A stretch of 24,650 bases of DNA from Streptomyces sp. NRRL WC-3618 (GTDB taxonomy: Bacteria; Actinomycetota; Actinomycetes; Streptomycetales; Streptomycetaceae), in NCBI RefSeq assembly GCF_001280005.1, contig NZ_LGDW01000023.1, forward strand, positions 1 to 24,650, written 5' to 3'. How positions within the stretch are numbered: position 1 is the stretch's first letter; each line of letters opens with the position of its first letter. A model generated the notes under the pieces. It did no database searches and was not told where the DNA came from. It was given only the letters and a program-made list of their open reading frames with translations. Position numbers and translations under genes: made by a program. Positions 1 to 6,766 of this stretch are shown piece by piece.

Positions 1-350
1 GGGCGTTGGAGGCGGGCGCCCGGGGCTATGTGCTCAAGGCCGGGCCGCCCGAGTAACTGTTCCGCGCGGTGCGCGGAGCCGCTGCCGGAGCGCTGGGGCT
101 GGCACCGGAGATCGTCGGCGAACTCGTCGGCCAAGTGGTCAGCCCCGAGCAGGAGTTGAGCGGGCGCGAGATCGAGGTCGTACGGCTGATGGCCGAGGGG
201 CTCAGCAACCGGGCCATCGCCGGGGCACTGTTCCTGAGCGAGGCCACGATCAAGACGCACCTCGTGCGTGTCTACCGCAAGCTCAAGGTCGACAACAGGG
301 CGGCGGCCGTCTCGGAGGCCGTGCGCCGGGGCGTGCTCGAACTGACCTGA
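1..350 (+). pseudogene. Response regulator (NarL/FixJ, LuxR HTH) C-terminal part, interrupted by TAA
   Basis: Reading from base 3, the frame gives the end of a receiver domain (ALEAGARGYVLKAGPPE, including the YVLK segment normally before the last receiver helix), a TAA at 54-56, and then in the same frame LFRAVRGAAAG, a linker and a complete LuxR HTH (LSGREIEVVRLMAEGLSNRAIAGALFLSEATIKTHLVRVYRKL) ending with TGA at 348-350. Relatives normally have Glu-Glu-Leu where this has Glu-stop-Leu, so one G-to-T change (GAA to TAA) explains the break. The N-terminal part lies outside the window. The HTH half alone could be made from a GTG at 69, but I see no convincing ribosome binding site for it. It could be a recent pseudogene or a sequencing error. 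The DNA-binding half is certain; the broken status depends on one base. Confidence 0.7.
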
Positions 351-501
351 GGCGTGGACAGCCCCAGGGCCTGTCGCCGGGGGTCGGGGCGCCGTTCTCC
401 GGCACCGGGGGTCCCTCGGATGGCGGCCCTGGCTTGACGGGCGGACCATGGAGGGGACGGGGGGTCCGACAGCCATGGCGGGGGAATGGGAGGCAGCAGA
501 C

Positions 502-867
502 ATGCTGGAGATCAAGACCGTCGAGAAGCCGGACGAGCGGCGCGATTTCCCCCGGGGACACATCGAAGCCGTACACATGACCGGCCTCGACTTCGCCGTG
601 GGAACCTTCGAACCGGGCTGGCGCTGGTCCGAGTCCGTCGGGCCCATCGCGGGCACGGAGAGCTGCGAGATCCACCACAACGGCTACGTCGTCCAGGGCC
701 GGATGCGCCTGCGCATGGATGACGGCGGCGAGAGCGAAGTGGGCCCCGGCGACGTGTTCGTGTGCCCGCCCGGACACGACGCGTGGGTTGTCGGCGACGA
801 ACAGGTCATCGTCCACGACTTCGCGGGAGGCATGGCACAGGATTACGCGAAGGCAGCGGGAAGCTAG
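502..867 (+). CDS. Cupin domain-containing protein
   Basis: This encodes 121 residues forming a single small beta-barrel cupin. The first cupin motif region reads SCEIHHNGYVVQGRMRL and the second reads GPGDVFVCPPGHDAW, with histidines placed as in metal-binding cupins. The start at ATG 502 follows GGGAGG (488-493) by 8 bases; an earlier ATG at 448 would add a low-complexity leader without a good ribosome binding site. There is no signal peptide, so it is cytoplasmic. The substrate cannot be read from the sequence; such proteins include sugar-binding, dioxygenase-like and unknown types. It is convergent with the VWA gene, with only 21 bases between the stops. I saw no clear promoter in 351-501. 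Confidence 0.8.
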   Translation: MLEIKTVEKPDERRDFPRGHIEAVHMTGLDFAVGTFEPGWRWSESVGPIAGTESCEIHHNGYVVQGRMRLRMDDGGESEVGPGDVFVCPPGHDAWVVGDEQVIVHDFAGGMAQDYAKAAGS

Positions 868-888
868 GGCCTGTCGTAGCCACTTGGC

Positions 889-2268
889 TCACACCGGGAG
901 CAACCGGGTGATCAGCGCGCCGAGTTGGCGTGCGTTGCGGCATTCGCGCATCTCCACCAGCTCGGCGTACGCGGGTGCCGCGGAGTCGCCCGTGCCCCAC
1001 TGGGAGCGTCCCTCGGGGTTCAACCAGTAGACGCGGCGGGCCCGTTCGGCCAGGTGCCGTACGGCGGGCAGATTCGGGTCGCTCATGTTCGTACGGGCGT
1101 CACCGAGCACGAACACGGTCGTGCGCGGACCGATCGCGTCGGCGTACCGTTGCGTGAACTCGCCCAGGGCGACGCCGTAGTCACTGCTGCCGTGCCAGCC
1201 CGTCAGCGTCGCCTCCGCGCGAATGCGGGCGCCCAGCCCCTCGGCGTCGGCGGCGCCGTGCACGAGCAGGCCGGTCACCTCGTCGACACGATTGACGAAG
1301 GCGAACACGCGGACCTTGCTGAACTGGTCGTGCAGCGCCTGCACCAGCAGCATCGTGAAGTCGGAGAAACCGGCCACCGAGCCCGACACATCGCACAGCA
1401 GCACCAGTTCGGGCCGGGCGGGCCGGCGCCGGCGCAGTACGGGCCGCATCGGGACCCCGCCCGTCGACAGCGAGGCGCGCACCGTGCGCCGTAGATCGAT
1501 CGAGCCGCGTGCGGCCTTGCGGCGGCGCGCCGCCAGCCGGGTGGCCAGCTTGCGGGCCAGTGGCTGAACCGTCCTTCGCAGCTCGGCCAGTTGGGCGCGC
1601 CCGGCGACCAGGAAGTCGACCCGGTCGGCGGTCGGCGCGACCGCCCGCCGGGCGATCTCGTCCCGGCCGCGCCGCTCGGCGACCCGGCGCCGCGCCTCCG
1701 CGCCCACCAGCCGCCTGAACTCCTCGATCCGCCGCCGGATCTCGTCCTCCAGCAGCCGGTCAGCGAACCCCGTGTCCGCCGTCCCCTCGCGAAGGCTCGT
1801 CCGTACCCGGGCAAGGAGCGTCTGCGGCCGGATCCGGTCCAGCGTCTGGTACGACGACCAGCCGTCCGATTCCGGTGAGGAGCCGTAGCCGCCGAAACCG
1901 TCGACCGCCTCGGCGGCCAACCGGGCAAGCAGCGCACGGTCGTTCGCGGCCAGCGCGGCGGCGAGCCGGTCGCGCAGGTCGTCCCGATCCGCGGGCTGTG
2001 TGCCGGGCGCTCCGACACCCCGGGGAAAGTACAGGTCGAAGACCGGGTCGAACACCGGTCGCTGGCCCGTGCCGTGCAGCAGGGTCGCGGCCAGTCCTTC
2101 GCGCAGCAACTCCCGGTCCGCGAACCCGAGTACGGCCACCGCCTGGGCCGCGTCCACGGTCTCCCCGGTACCGATCCGCACACCGTGCGCACGCAGCGCC
2201 CCGACGAGCCCCGTCAGCCGTTCCGTGACACCGGCACCGGAAATGGCGTGTGCCGAGGGTGCGTTCAC
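889..2268 (-). CDS. VWA domain protein, CoxE-like, partner of MoxR ATPase
   Basis: This encodes 459 residues. The C-terminal von Willebrand A domain has a MIDAS motif (CDVSGS near residue 290) followed by conserved metal-site regions (GSSDYG, FVLGDARTN). The N-terminal two-thirds is an Arg/Glu-rich helical region typical of CoxE/YehP-type proteins that work with MoxR AAA+ ATPases in cofactor insertion or complex assembly. The start is a GTG at 2268 with GGAGG at 2275-2279 (6-base spacing). The frame stays open upstream to 2493, but that stretch reads through a hairpin-rich intergenic segment and is not protein-like. It lies 316 bases downstream of the MoxR gene on the same strand. No cox-type client gene is in the window, so the client is unknown. 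Confidence 0.85.
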   Translation of the reverse strand: MNAPSAHAISGAGVTERLTGLVGALRAHGVRIGTGETVDAAQAVAVLGFADRELLREGLAATLLHGTGQRPVFDPVFDLYFPRGVGAPGTQPADRDDLRDRLAAALAANDRALLARLAAEAVDGFGGYGSSPESDGWSSYQTLDRIRPQTLLARVRTSLREGTADTGFADRLLEDEIRRRIEEFRRLVGAEARRRVAERRGRDEIARRAVAPTADRVDFLVAGRAQLAELRRTVQPLARKLATRLAARRRKAARGSIDLRRTVRASLSTGGVPMRPVLRRRRPARPELVLLCDVSGSVAGFSDFTMLLVQALHDQFSKVRVFAFVNRVDEVTGLLVHGAADAEGLGARIRAEATLTGWHGSSDYGVALGEFTQRYADAIGPRTTVFVLGDARTNMSDPNLPAVRHLAERARRVYWLNPEGRSQWGTGDSAAPAYAELVEMRECRNARQLGALITRLLPV

Positions 2269-2584
2269 CGGGTTCCTCCGAGGATGCTCCGGCCTTCGAG
2301 CCGGGGAGGAATCGGACTCCTGCGGAGCAGGGCCGGAAGCAGGATTTCGCCTCCAGGGCGAAACACCGTCCACCGGATCGGGTAGGCTGCAGGCCGTGCG
2401 TTGCGAGAACCAAGCGCGTACGCCGTGCTGATCGAGAGCCAAGGCAGCACATGCACCTCCAAGCTTTGCCGTATCAAACCGGGCTGGTTTCAACCCGGCT
2501 GGTGTTGATCGTGGAAGACCTGTTGGATCGCTGACCCGCAGGCGGCGGGAGCCAGGAATCCCCCTGCTTCGATTGGGGGAGGAT
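2269..2584. mobile_element. Intergenic segment with IS200/IS605-type end-like hairpins (remnant or non-autonomous element)
   Basis: No gene is supported in these 316 bases. Two plus-strand hairpins resemble the right end and omega-RNA 3' region of IS200/IS605 elements of actinomycetes, whose usual form is GGAATCCCC...GGGGAGGAT..TCAA. The better one spans about 2552-2588: TCCCCC pairs with GGGGGA around TGCTTCGATT, followed by GGATTCAA. It overlaps the moxR stop codon. The other (about 2284-2314) has CTCCGGC pairing with GCCGGGG around CTTCGA, followed by AGGAATC. Between them are a stem TTTCGCC/GGCGAAA (2345-2363) and two near-identical direct copies of ACCSGGCTGGT at about 2477-2506. No transposase or TnpB coding remains. 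Recognition is from memory of such ends. Confidence 0.45.
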
Positions 2585-3442
2585 TCAAATCGCGTCCAGG
2601 TCCAGCTTGGCGCTCGCCTTGAGGACGTCGTCCTGATGCTTGAGGAGAACGCCCAGGCTGTCCCGTACGACCGTCTCGTCCAGGGTTTCCGCCCCCAGCG
2701 CCAGCAGGGTGCGCGCCCAGTCGATGGTCTCGGCGACCGACGGCACCTTGCGCAGGTCCATCGCGCGCAGCGCGCCCACCACCCGCACCACCGAATCGGC
2801 CAGCGCCGCGTCGAGCTCCGGCACCTTCAGCCGTACGATCCTGCGCTCCAACTCGGCGTCCGGGAAACCGATGTGGAGGAACAGGCAGCGGCGGCGCAGG
2901 GCCTCGGACAGCTCGCGGCTGGCGTTGGAGGTGAGGACGACGAAGGGGCGGCGGGTCGCGGTGATCGTGCCCAGCTCGGGGACCGTGACCTGGAAGTCGG
3001 AGAGCACCTCCAGGAGCAGGCCCTCCACCTCGACGTCCGCCTTGTCGGTCTCGTCGATCAGCAGCACCTTGGGGGCGTCCCCGCGAATGGCGGTCAGCAG
3101 GGGGCGGGGGAGCAGGAACTCCTCGCTGAATATGTCGGTGCGCGTCGCGTCCCATGTCTCGTCGCGGCCCGCGCTGATGCGCAGGAGCTGCTTGGCGTGG
3201 TTCCACTCGTACAACGCCCTGGACTCGTCGACGCCCTCGTAGCACTGGAGGCGGATCAGCTCCGCGCCGGCGATCTCGGCGACGGCCTTGGCGAGCTCGG
3301 TCTTGCCGACGCCCGCCGGGCCCTCCACCAGGAGGGGTTTGCCGAGGCGGTCGGCCAGGAAGACCGTGGTGGCGACGGCGGGGGAGGCCAGATATCCGGT
3401 CTCGGCGAGGCGGGCGGAGACGTCGGTGACGGATGTGAACAA
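2585..3442 (-). CDS. MoxR-family AAA+ ATPase
   Basis: This encodes 285 residues with Walker A GPAGVGKT (41-48), Walker B VLLIDE (127-132), sensor-1 region VLTSNASRELSEALRRRC with an arginine-finger-like RRRC, and a C-terminal lid. MoxR ATPases act as chaperones with VWA proteins, and the next gene on this strand encodes such a protein. I chose TTG 3442 because GGAGG lies at 3448-3452 (5-base spacing) and because a candidate promoter -10 (TAGATA, 3482-3487) overlaps the only longer alternative, GTG 3481, which has no ribosome binding site. From GTG 3481 the product would be 298 residues. The stop codon sits inside an IS605-end-like hairpin, so the original spacing to the VWA gene may have been altered. 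Confidence 0.87.
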   Translation of the reverse strand: MFTSVTDVSARLAETGYLASPAVATTVFLADRLGKPLLVEGPAGVGKTELAKAVAEIAGAELIRLQCYEGVDESRALYEWNHAKQLLRISAGRDETWDATRTDIFSEEFLLPRPLLTAIRGDAPKVLLIDETDKADVEVEGLLLEVLSDFQVTVPELGTITATRRPFVVLTSNASRELSEALRRRCLFLHIGFPDAELERRIVRLKVPELDAALADSVVRVVGALRAMDLRKVPSVAETIDWARTLLALGAETLDETVVRDSLGVLLKHQDDVLKASAKLDLDAI

Positions 3443-3481
3443 CGGGGCCTCCAGCACCGGCGTGAACAGGATCGGAGGCAC

Positions 3482-3512
3482 TATCTAAGCGCTTGTTCAC
3501 CCCTCGTGTCAC
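3482..3512 (-). promoter_or_regulatory. Putative moxR promoter with TAAGCGCTTG operator in the spacer
   Basis: On the minus strand a -35-like TGACAC (3506-3511) is followed by 18 bases and TAGATA (3482-3487), placing the start of transcription near 3475, upstream of the TTG start at 3442. The 8-bp palindrome AAGCGCTT (3487-3494) overlaps the upstream edge of the -10. Such AAGCGCTT cores are typical of LacI- and TetR-family operators, so repression by promoter occlusion is plausible. The regulator is not identified. Confidence 0.4.
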
Positions 3513-3786
3513 GCACGAATTCGTGGAAGGCGTTCGATGCACCAGCTCTTCGCGGCCAAGGCCGAGGGCTGGAGAAGGGCTCCACGAGCCCAATACGCGG
3601 GGTTGCCCCTTCCTGTCCGCGGCTCGTCGAACTGAAGGACCCCGCGCACCCGGCGAGCGTGCTCGCCCGGCAGGTCAAAGAGCGCATCCAGGGATGGATA
3701 TCCATGCCCAGGCCGGCCCACAAGCCCGTTCACGCGGCGCACGCGACCGCCGCCACGCCGGACTCGGGGCCAGGCCGGGCTTCCGA
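3513..3786. other. Gene-free interval with a coding-like relic and short palindromes
   Basis: No complete gene with a start and ribosome binding site is visible between lutC and the moxR promoter. On the plus strand, about 3628-3705 reads VELKDPAHPASVLARQVK followed by ERIQGW, with G/C in about 22 of 26 third positions and a natural amino acid mix. It looks like a fragment of a once-real protein, but I do not recognise the family and the frame is not open to a credible start. Perfect 12-bp palindromes are CACGAATTCGTG (3514-3525) and ATGGATATCCAT (3694-3705). Arms AAGCCCG (3722-3728) and CGGGCTT (3776-3782) could form a long-loop structure just after lutC, but this is not a convincing terminator. 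Confidence 0.35.
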
Positions 3787-4467
3787 TCAGCCGGTGGGGT
3801 CGGCCTCCCCGTCCGGCTGCCCGCCGTCGCTCACCAGCACCACCTCAAGAGTGCGTGGACCGTGCACCCCCTCGACCCGGTCGAGTTCGATGTCACTGGT
3901 CGCCGACGGACCGGAGATCCACGTCAACGGCCGTGTCGGATCCAGGCGTTCGAGGGCCTGCGGCACGGAGGAGACGACCTGGTCGGGCACGCGGACGACG
4001 CAGATGTGATGGTCGGGGACCAGGGTGATGCGGCGACGCCCCTGGTCGGGGCCGCCGTCCAGAACGATGGTGCCGGTCTCGGCGATGGCGAGGGCGCAGG
4101 CCGTGACGACGCTGTGGACCTCGTCCAGGTCGTACGGGGTGCTCACGGCACGGTCCTCGACCCGGGGGGTGTCCGTGGCCGACAGCCACTGCGGCGGGAG
4201 CCCCGGCGGGACGACCACCGACGTCGAGCCGTGCGCGGACAGTATCCCGGCGAGCAGCGCCGGGAGCTCGTCGGTGGTGCTGCGGTGCACGATCGCCCGG
4301 TAGTCCGCCAGGTTCTCGGCGAGGAGTTCGACGGTCTCCTCGGCGCTCCGGTCGTCGTGCTCGCGCAGGTAGTCGCGGTCGACGGCCTGGTCGTACCGCG
4401 TGTCGTCGGCGGGTACGTCGGCGAGTGCGCGCCGTACCCGGCCCAGGATCAGTTCGCGGCTGTTCAC
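3787..4467 (-). CDS. lutC: LutC-like LUD domain protein (lactate utilization)
   Basis: This encodes 226 residues of the LUD family. The N-terminus NSRELILGRVRRALAD and the segments ALAIAETGTIVLDGG, TLVPDHHICVV and SATSDIELDRVEGVHGP are the conserved core of LutC/YkgG proteins. LutC is the third subunit of the LutABC complex that oxidises L-lactate to pyruvate in Bacillus subtilis. Its GTG start at 4467 overlaps the lutB stop by four bases (GTGA), implying translational coupling and near-equal expression. It is the last gene of the leftward run. It carries no iron-sulfur ligands, as expected for LutC. Confidence 0.92.
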   Translation of the reverse strand: MNSRELILGRVRRALADVPADDTRYDQAVDRDYLREHDDRSAEETVELLAENLADYRAIVHRSTTDELPALLAGILSAHGSTSVVVPPGLPPQWLSATDTPRVEDRAVSTPYDLDEVHSVVTACALAIAETGTIVLDGGPDQGRRRITLVPDHHICVVRVPDQVVSSVPQALERLDPTRPLTWISGPSATSDIELDRVEGVHGPRTLEVVLVSDGGQPDGEADPTG

Positions 4468-5942
4468 TTCGTGGTGTCCTTTCCGCCGTGGGTGCGCTGC
4501 CACCAGTCGCGGAACGGCTCCGCCGGTACGGCCGGCAGATCGCGGGTGGCGCTCCAGGCCTTGCCGGGGCCGGGCAGGGTGCGGGGGTGGAGGCGGCGGG
4601 TGCGGGAGGCGAGGCGCTGGCCGGTGCGCAGGGCGCCGGGGTGGCTGAACGCCCAGCGGGCGGCGCGCATCGCGGCCCGTTCGGCGGCGTGGCCCTTCGC
4701 GGGCTTCAGGACGACCTTGTTGCCCTCGCGGGTGACCGGACCGCCCTCGACGACGCGTTCGCGCAGGTGCACCAGCACCTCGGGGATGTCGATGGCGACC
4801 GGGCACACCTCGTAGCAGGCTCCGCACAGTGAGGAGGCGTACGGGAGCGAGGCGTCGATCTCGCTCTCGGTGCCCCGGAGTTGAGGGCTGAGGATGGCGC
4901 CGATGGGGCCGGGATAGACGGAGCCGTAGGCGTGGCCGCCGGCCCGCTCGTACACCGGGCAGACGTTCAGACAGGCCGAGCAGCGGATGCAGCGCAGGGC
5001 CTGGCGGCCGACCTCGTCGGCGAGGGTGTCGGTGCGGCCGTTGTCGATCAGGACCAGGTGGAAGACCTGCGGGCCGTCGCCGTCCGTCGTACCCGTCCAG
5101 GTCGACGTGTACGGGTTCATGCGCTCGGCGGTCGAGGAGCGGGGGAGGGTCTGGAGGAAGACCTCCAGGTCCTGCCAGGTCGGCACGATCTTCTCGATGC
5201 CGACGACCGAGATCAGCGTCTCGGGCAAGGTCAGGCACATCCGTCCGTTGCCCTCGGACTCGACCACGACCAGGGTGCCGGTCTCGGCGACCATGAAGTT
5301 CGCGCCGGAAACGCCCACCTTGGCGCGCAGGAACTTCTCCCGGAGGTGGAGCCGGGCCGCCTCGGCCAGTTCGGCGGGCGTGTCGGTGAGGCCCTCGGGG
5401 GCCGGGCGGCCCCACTCGCTCATCTCGCGCGCGAAGATGTCCCGGATCTCGCCCCGGTTGCGGTGGATGGCCGGGACGAGGATGTGCGAGGGCCGGTCCT
5501 TGCCCAACTGCACGATCAGCTCGGCGAGATCGGTCTCGTAGGCGTGGATGCCCTCGGCCTCCAGGGCCTCGTTCAGCCCGATCTCCTGCGTGGCCATCGA
5601 CTTGACCTTGACGACCTCCGACTCACCGGTCGTCCGCACCAGTTCGACGACGATCCGGTTGGCCTCGTCGGCGTCGGCCGCCCAGTGCACGACGCCGCCC
5701 GCCGCCGTGACCGACTCCTCCAACTGGACGAGATAGCGGTCGAGATGGCGCAGCGTGTGGTCCTTGATCTGTTTGCCGGCCTCGCGCAGCTGTGCCCAGT
5801 CGGACAGCTCGGCGACGGCTTTCGCCCGTTTGCCACGGATGGTGTGGGTGGCGTGGCGCAGATTGCCGCGAAGCGTCTCGTTGCCCACCGCCTCGTGGGC
5901 CGCCTTGGGGAAGGCCGGCATCCCGACGAACGTGCCGCTCAT
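4464..5942 (-). CDS. lutB: LutB-like iron-sulfur L-lactate oxidation protein
   Basis: This encodes 492 residues, close to the family's usual length of about 470-490. An N-terminal LUD domain (roughly 60-300, with MATQEIGLNEALE and ETGTLVVVESEGNGR) is followed by two 4Fe-4S clusters: CIRCSACLNVC at about 318-328 with a later CP, and CGACYEVCP at about 373-381. The C-terminal tail holds a Trp/Arg-rich DUF3390-type segment. With LutA and LutC it forms the cytoplasmic enzyme taking L-lactate to pyruvate. The ATG at 5942 overlaps the lutA stop (ATGA). In this locus the L-lactate probably comes from rhamnose through the lactaldehyde dehydrogenase encoded upstream. Confidence 0.94.
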   Translation of the reverse strand: MSGTFVGMPAFPKAAHEAVGNETLRGNLRHATHTIRGKRAKAVAELSDWAQLREAGKQIKDHTLRHLDRYLVQLEESVTAAGGVVHWAADADEANRIVVELVRTTGESEVVKVKSMATQEIGLNEALEAEGIHAYETDLAELIVQLGKDRPSHILVPAIHRNRGEIRDIFAREMSEWGRPAPEGLTDTPAELAEAARLHLREKFLRAKVGVSGANFMVAETGTLVVVESEGNGRMCLTLPETLISVVGIEKIVPTWQDLEVFLQTLPRSSTAERMNPYTSTWTGTTDGDGPQVFHLVLIDNGRTDTLADEVGRQALRCIRCSACLNVCPVYERAGGHAYGSVYPGPIGAILSPQLRGTESEIDASLPYASSLCGACYEVCPVAIDIPEVLVHLRERVVEGGPVTREGNKVVLKPAKGHAAERAAMRAARWAFSHPGALRTGQRLASRTRRLHPRTLPGPGKAWSATRDLPAVPAEPFRDWWQRTHGGKDTTK

Positions 5943-6694
5943 GCCAGGGGCTCCTCTTCCGTGCTCGCCAGGATCTCCGCGATGTGCACCGGCCGCATAC
6001 CGGTGCTCAGACGGGTCATGGTCCCGCCGATGTGCATGAGACACGAGTTGTCGGCGGCGCACAGCACCTCCGCCCCCGTCGACTCGGCGTTGCGCACCTT
6101 GTCGGTGCCCATCGCCGCCGAGACATCGGAGTTCTTCAGCGCGAAGGTGCCGCCGAAGCCACAGCACTCGTCGGCACCGGGCAGCTCACGCAGCTCCAGC
6201 CCCTTCACTGCCTGGAGCAGCCTCAGCGGCCGGTCGGCCAGGCCGAGGCCGCGCAGCCCGTGGCAGGTCGGGTGGTAGGTGACGGTGTGCGGGTAGTAGG
6301 CGCCCACGTCCGTCACCCCCAGCACGTCGACCAGGAACTCCGTCAGCTCGTACGTCTTCGGGACCACCGGTGCCAGCGTGGCCGCGAGGCCGTCCCCGCG
6401 CCCTTCGGCCCGCGCCCGCTCGCCCATCCGTGGATACAGCTCCCGGACCATCGCGCCGCACGACCCGGAGGGCGTCACGATCGCGTCGTACTCCCCGAAT
6501 ACATCGGAGAAATGACGGGCCAGCGGCTCGGCCTCATGTCGGTACCCCGTGTTGTAGTGCGCCTGTCCGCAGCAGGTCTGCGCCATCGGGAAGTCGACCT
6601 CGACACCCAGCCTGGTCAGCAGTTTCACCACGGCGCGGCCCGTGTCGGGATACAGCGTGTCGTTGACACAGGTAAGGAACAGTGCGACACGCAT
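5939..6694 (-). CDS. lutA: LutA-like CCG-domain L-lactate oxidation subunit
   Basis: This encodes 251 residues with two cysteine-rich CCG domains. The first has Cys9, TCCGQAHYNTGY (CCG 41-43) and PSGSCGAM. The second has HPTCHG (Cys144), ECCGFGGTFALKN (CCG 177-179) and Cys212/Cys218. These domains, shared with heterodisulfide reductase and glycolate oxidase GlcF, bind iron-sulfur clusters in the LutABC lactate-oxidising complex. The ATG at 6694 has AGGAG at 6700-6704 (5-base spacing); an upstream in-frame codon at 6748 has no such site. The 72-base gap to rhaB holds an 11-bp palindrome TCATCGGATGA (6714-6724) and no clear promoter, so readthrough from the rhamnose genes is likely. Confidence 0.93.
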   Translation of the reverse strand: MRVALFLTCVNDTLYPDTGRAVVKLLTRLGVEVDFPMAQTCCGQAHYNTGYRHEAEPLARHFSDVFGEYDAIVTPSGSCGAMVRELYPRMGERARAEGRGDGLAATLAPVVPKTYELTEFLVDVLGVTDVGAYYPHTVTYHPTCHGLRGLGLADRPLRLLQAVKGLELRELPGADECCGFGGTFALKNSDVSAAMGTDKVRNAESTGAEVLCAADNSCLMHIGGTMTRLSTGMRPVHIAEILASTEEEPLA

Positions 6695-6766
6695 CGCGGC
6701 TCCTAGCGATCGATCATCGGATGAGTGCAGATTACGCGGAGATCGCACCGTGGGGGAGTCCCCGTC

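Noticed and set aside
2269..2493. N-terminal extension of the VWA protein by 75 residues to an upstream start
   Set aside because: The extension crosses several hairpins, is low-complexity and lacks a ribosome binding site, whereas GTG 2268 has GGAGG at ideal spacing.
2250..2534. Plus-strand 94-codon frame as a TnpB remnant
   Set aside because: Its translation shows no RuvC, zinc-finger or other TnpB-like motif; only the hairpins resemble an IS605-type end.
3514..3525. Palindrome CACGAATTCGTG as a regulatory site
   Set aside because: It is a perfect dyad but isolated, with no second copy and just outside the promoter hexamers; kept only as a note in the interval entry.
2573..4009. Long plus-strand open frame of 478 codons over moxR and lutC
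   Set aside because: It is antisense to motif-bearing genes, its translation has no recognisable domain, and it results from high-GC codon bias.
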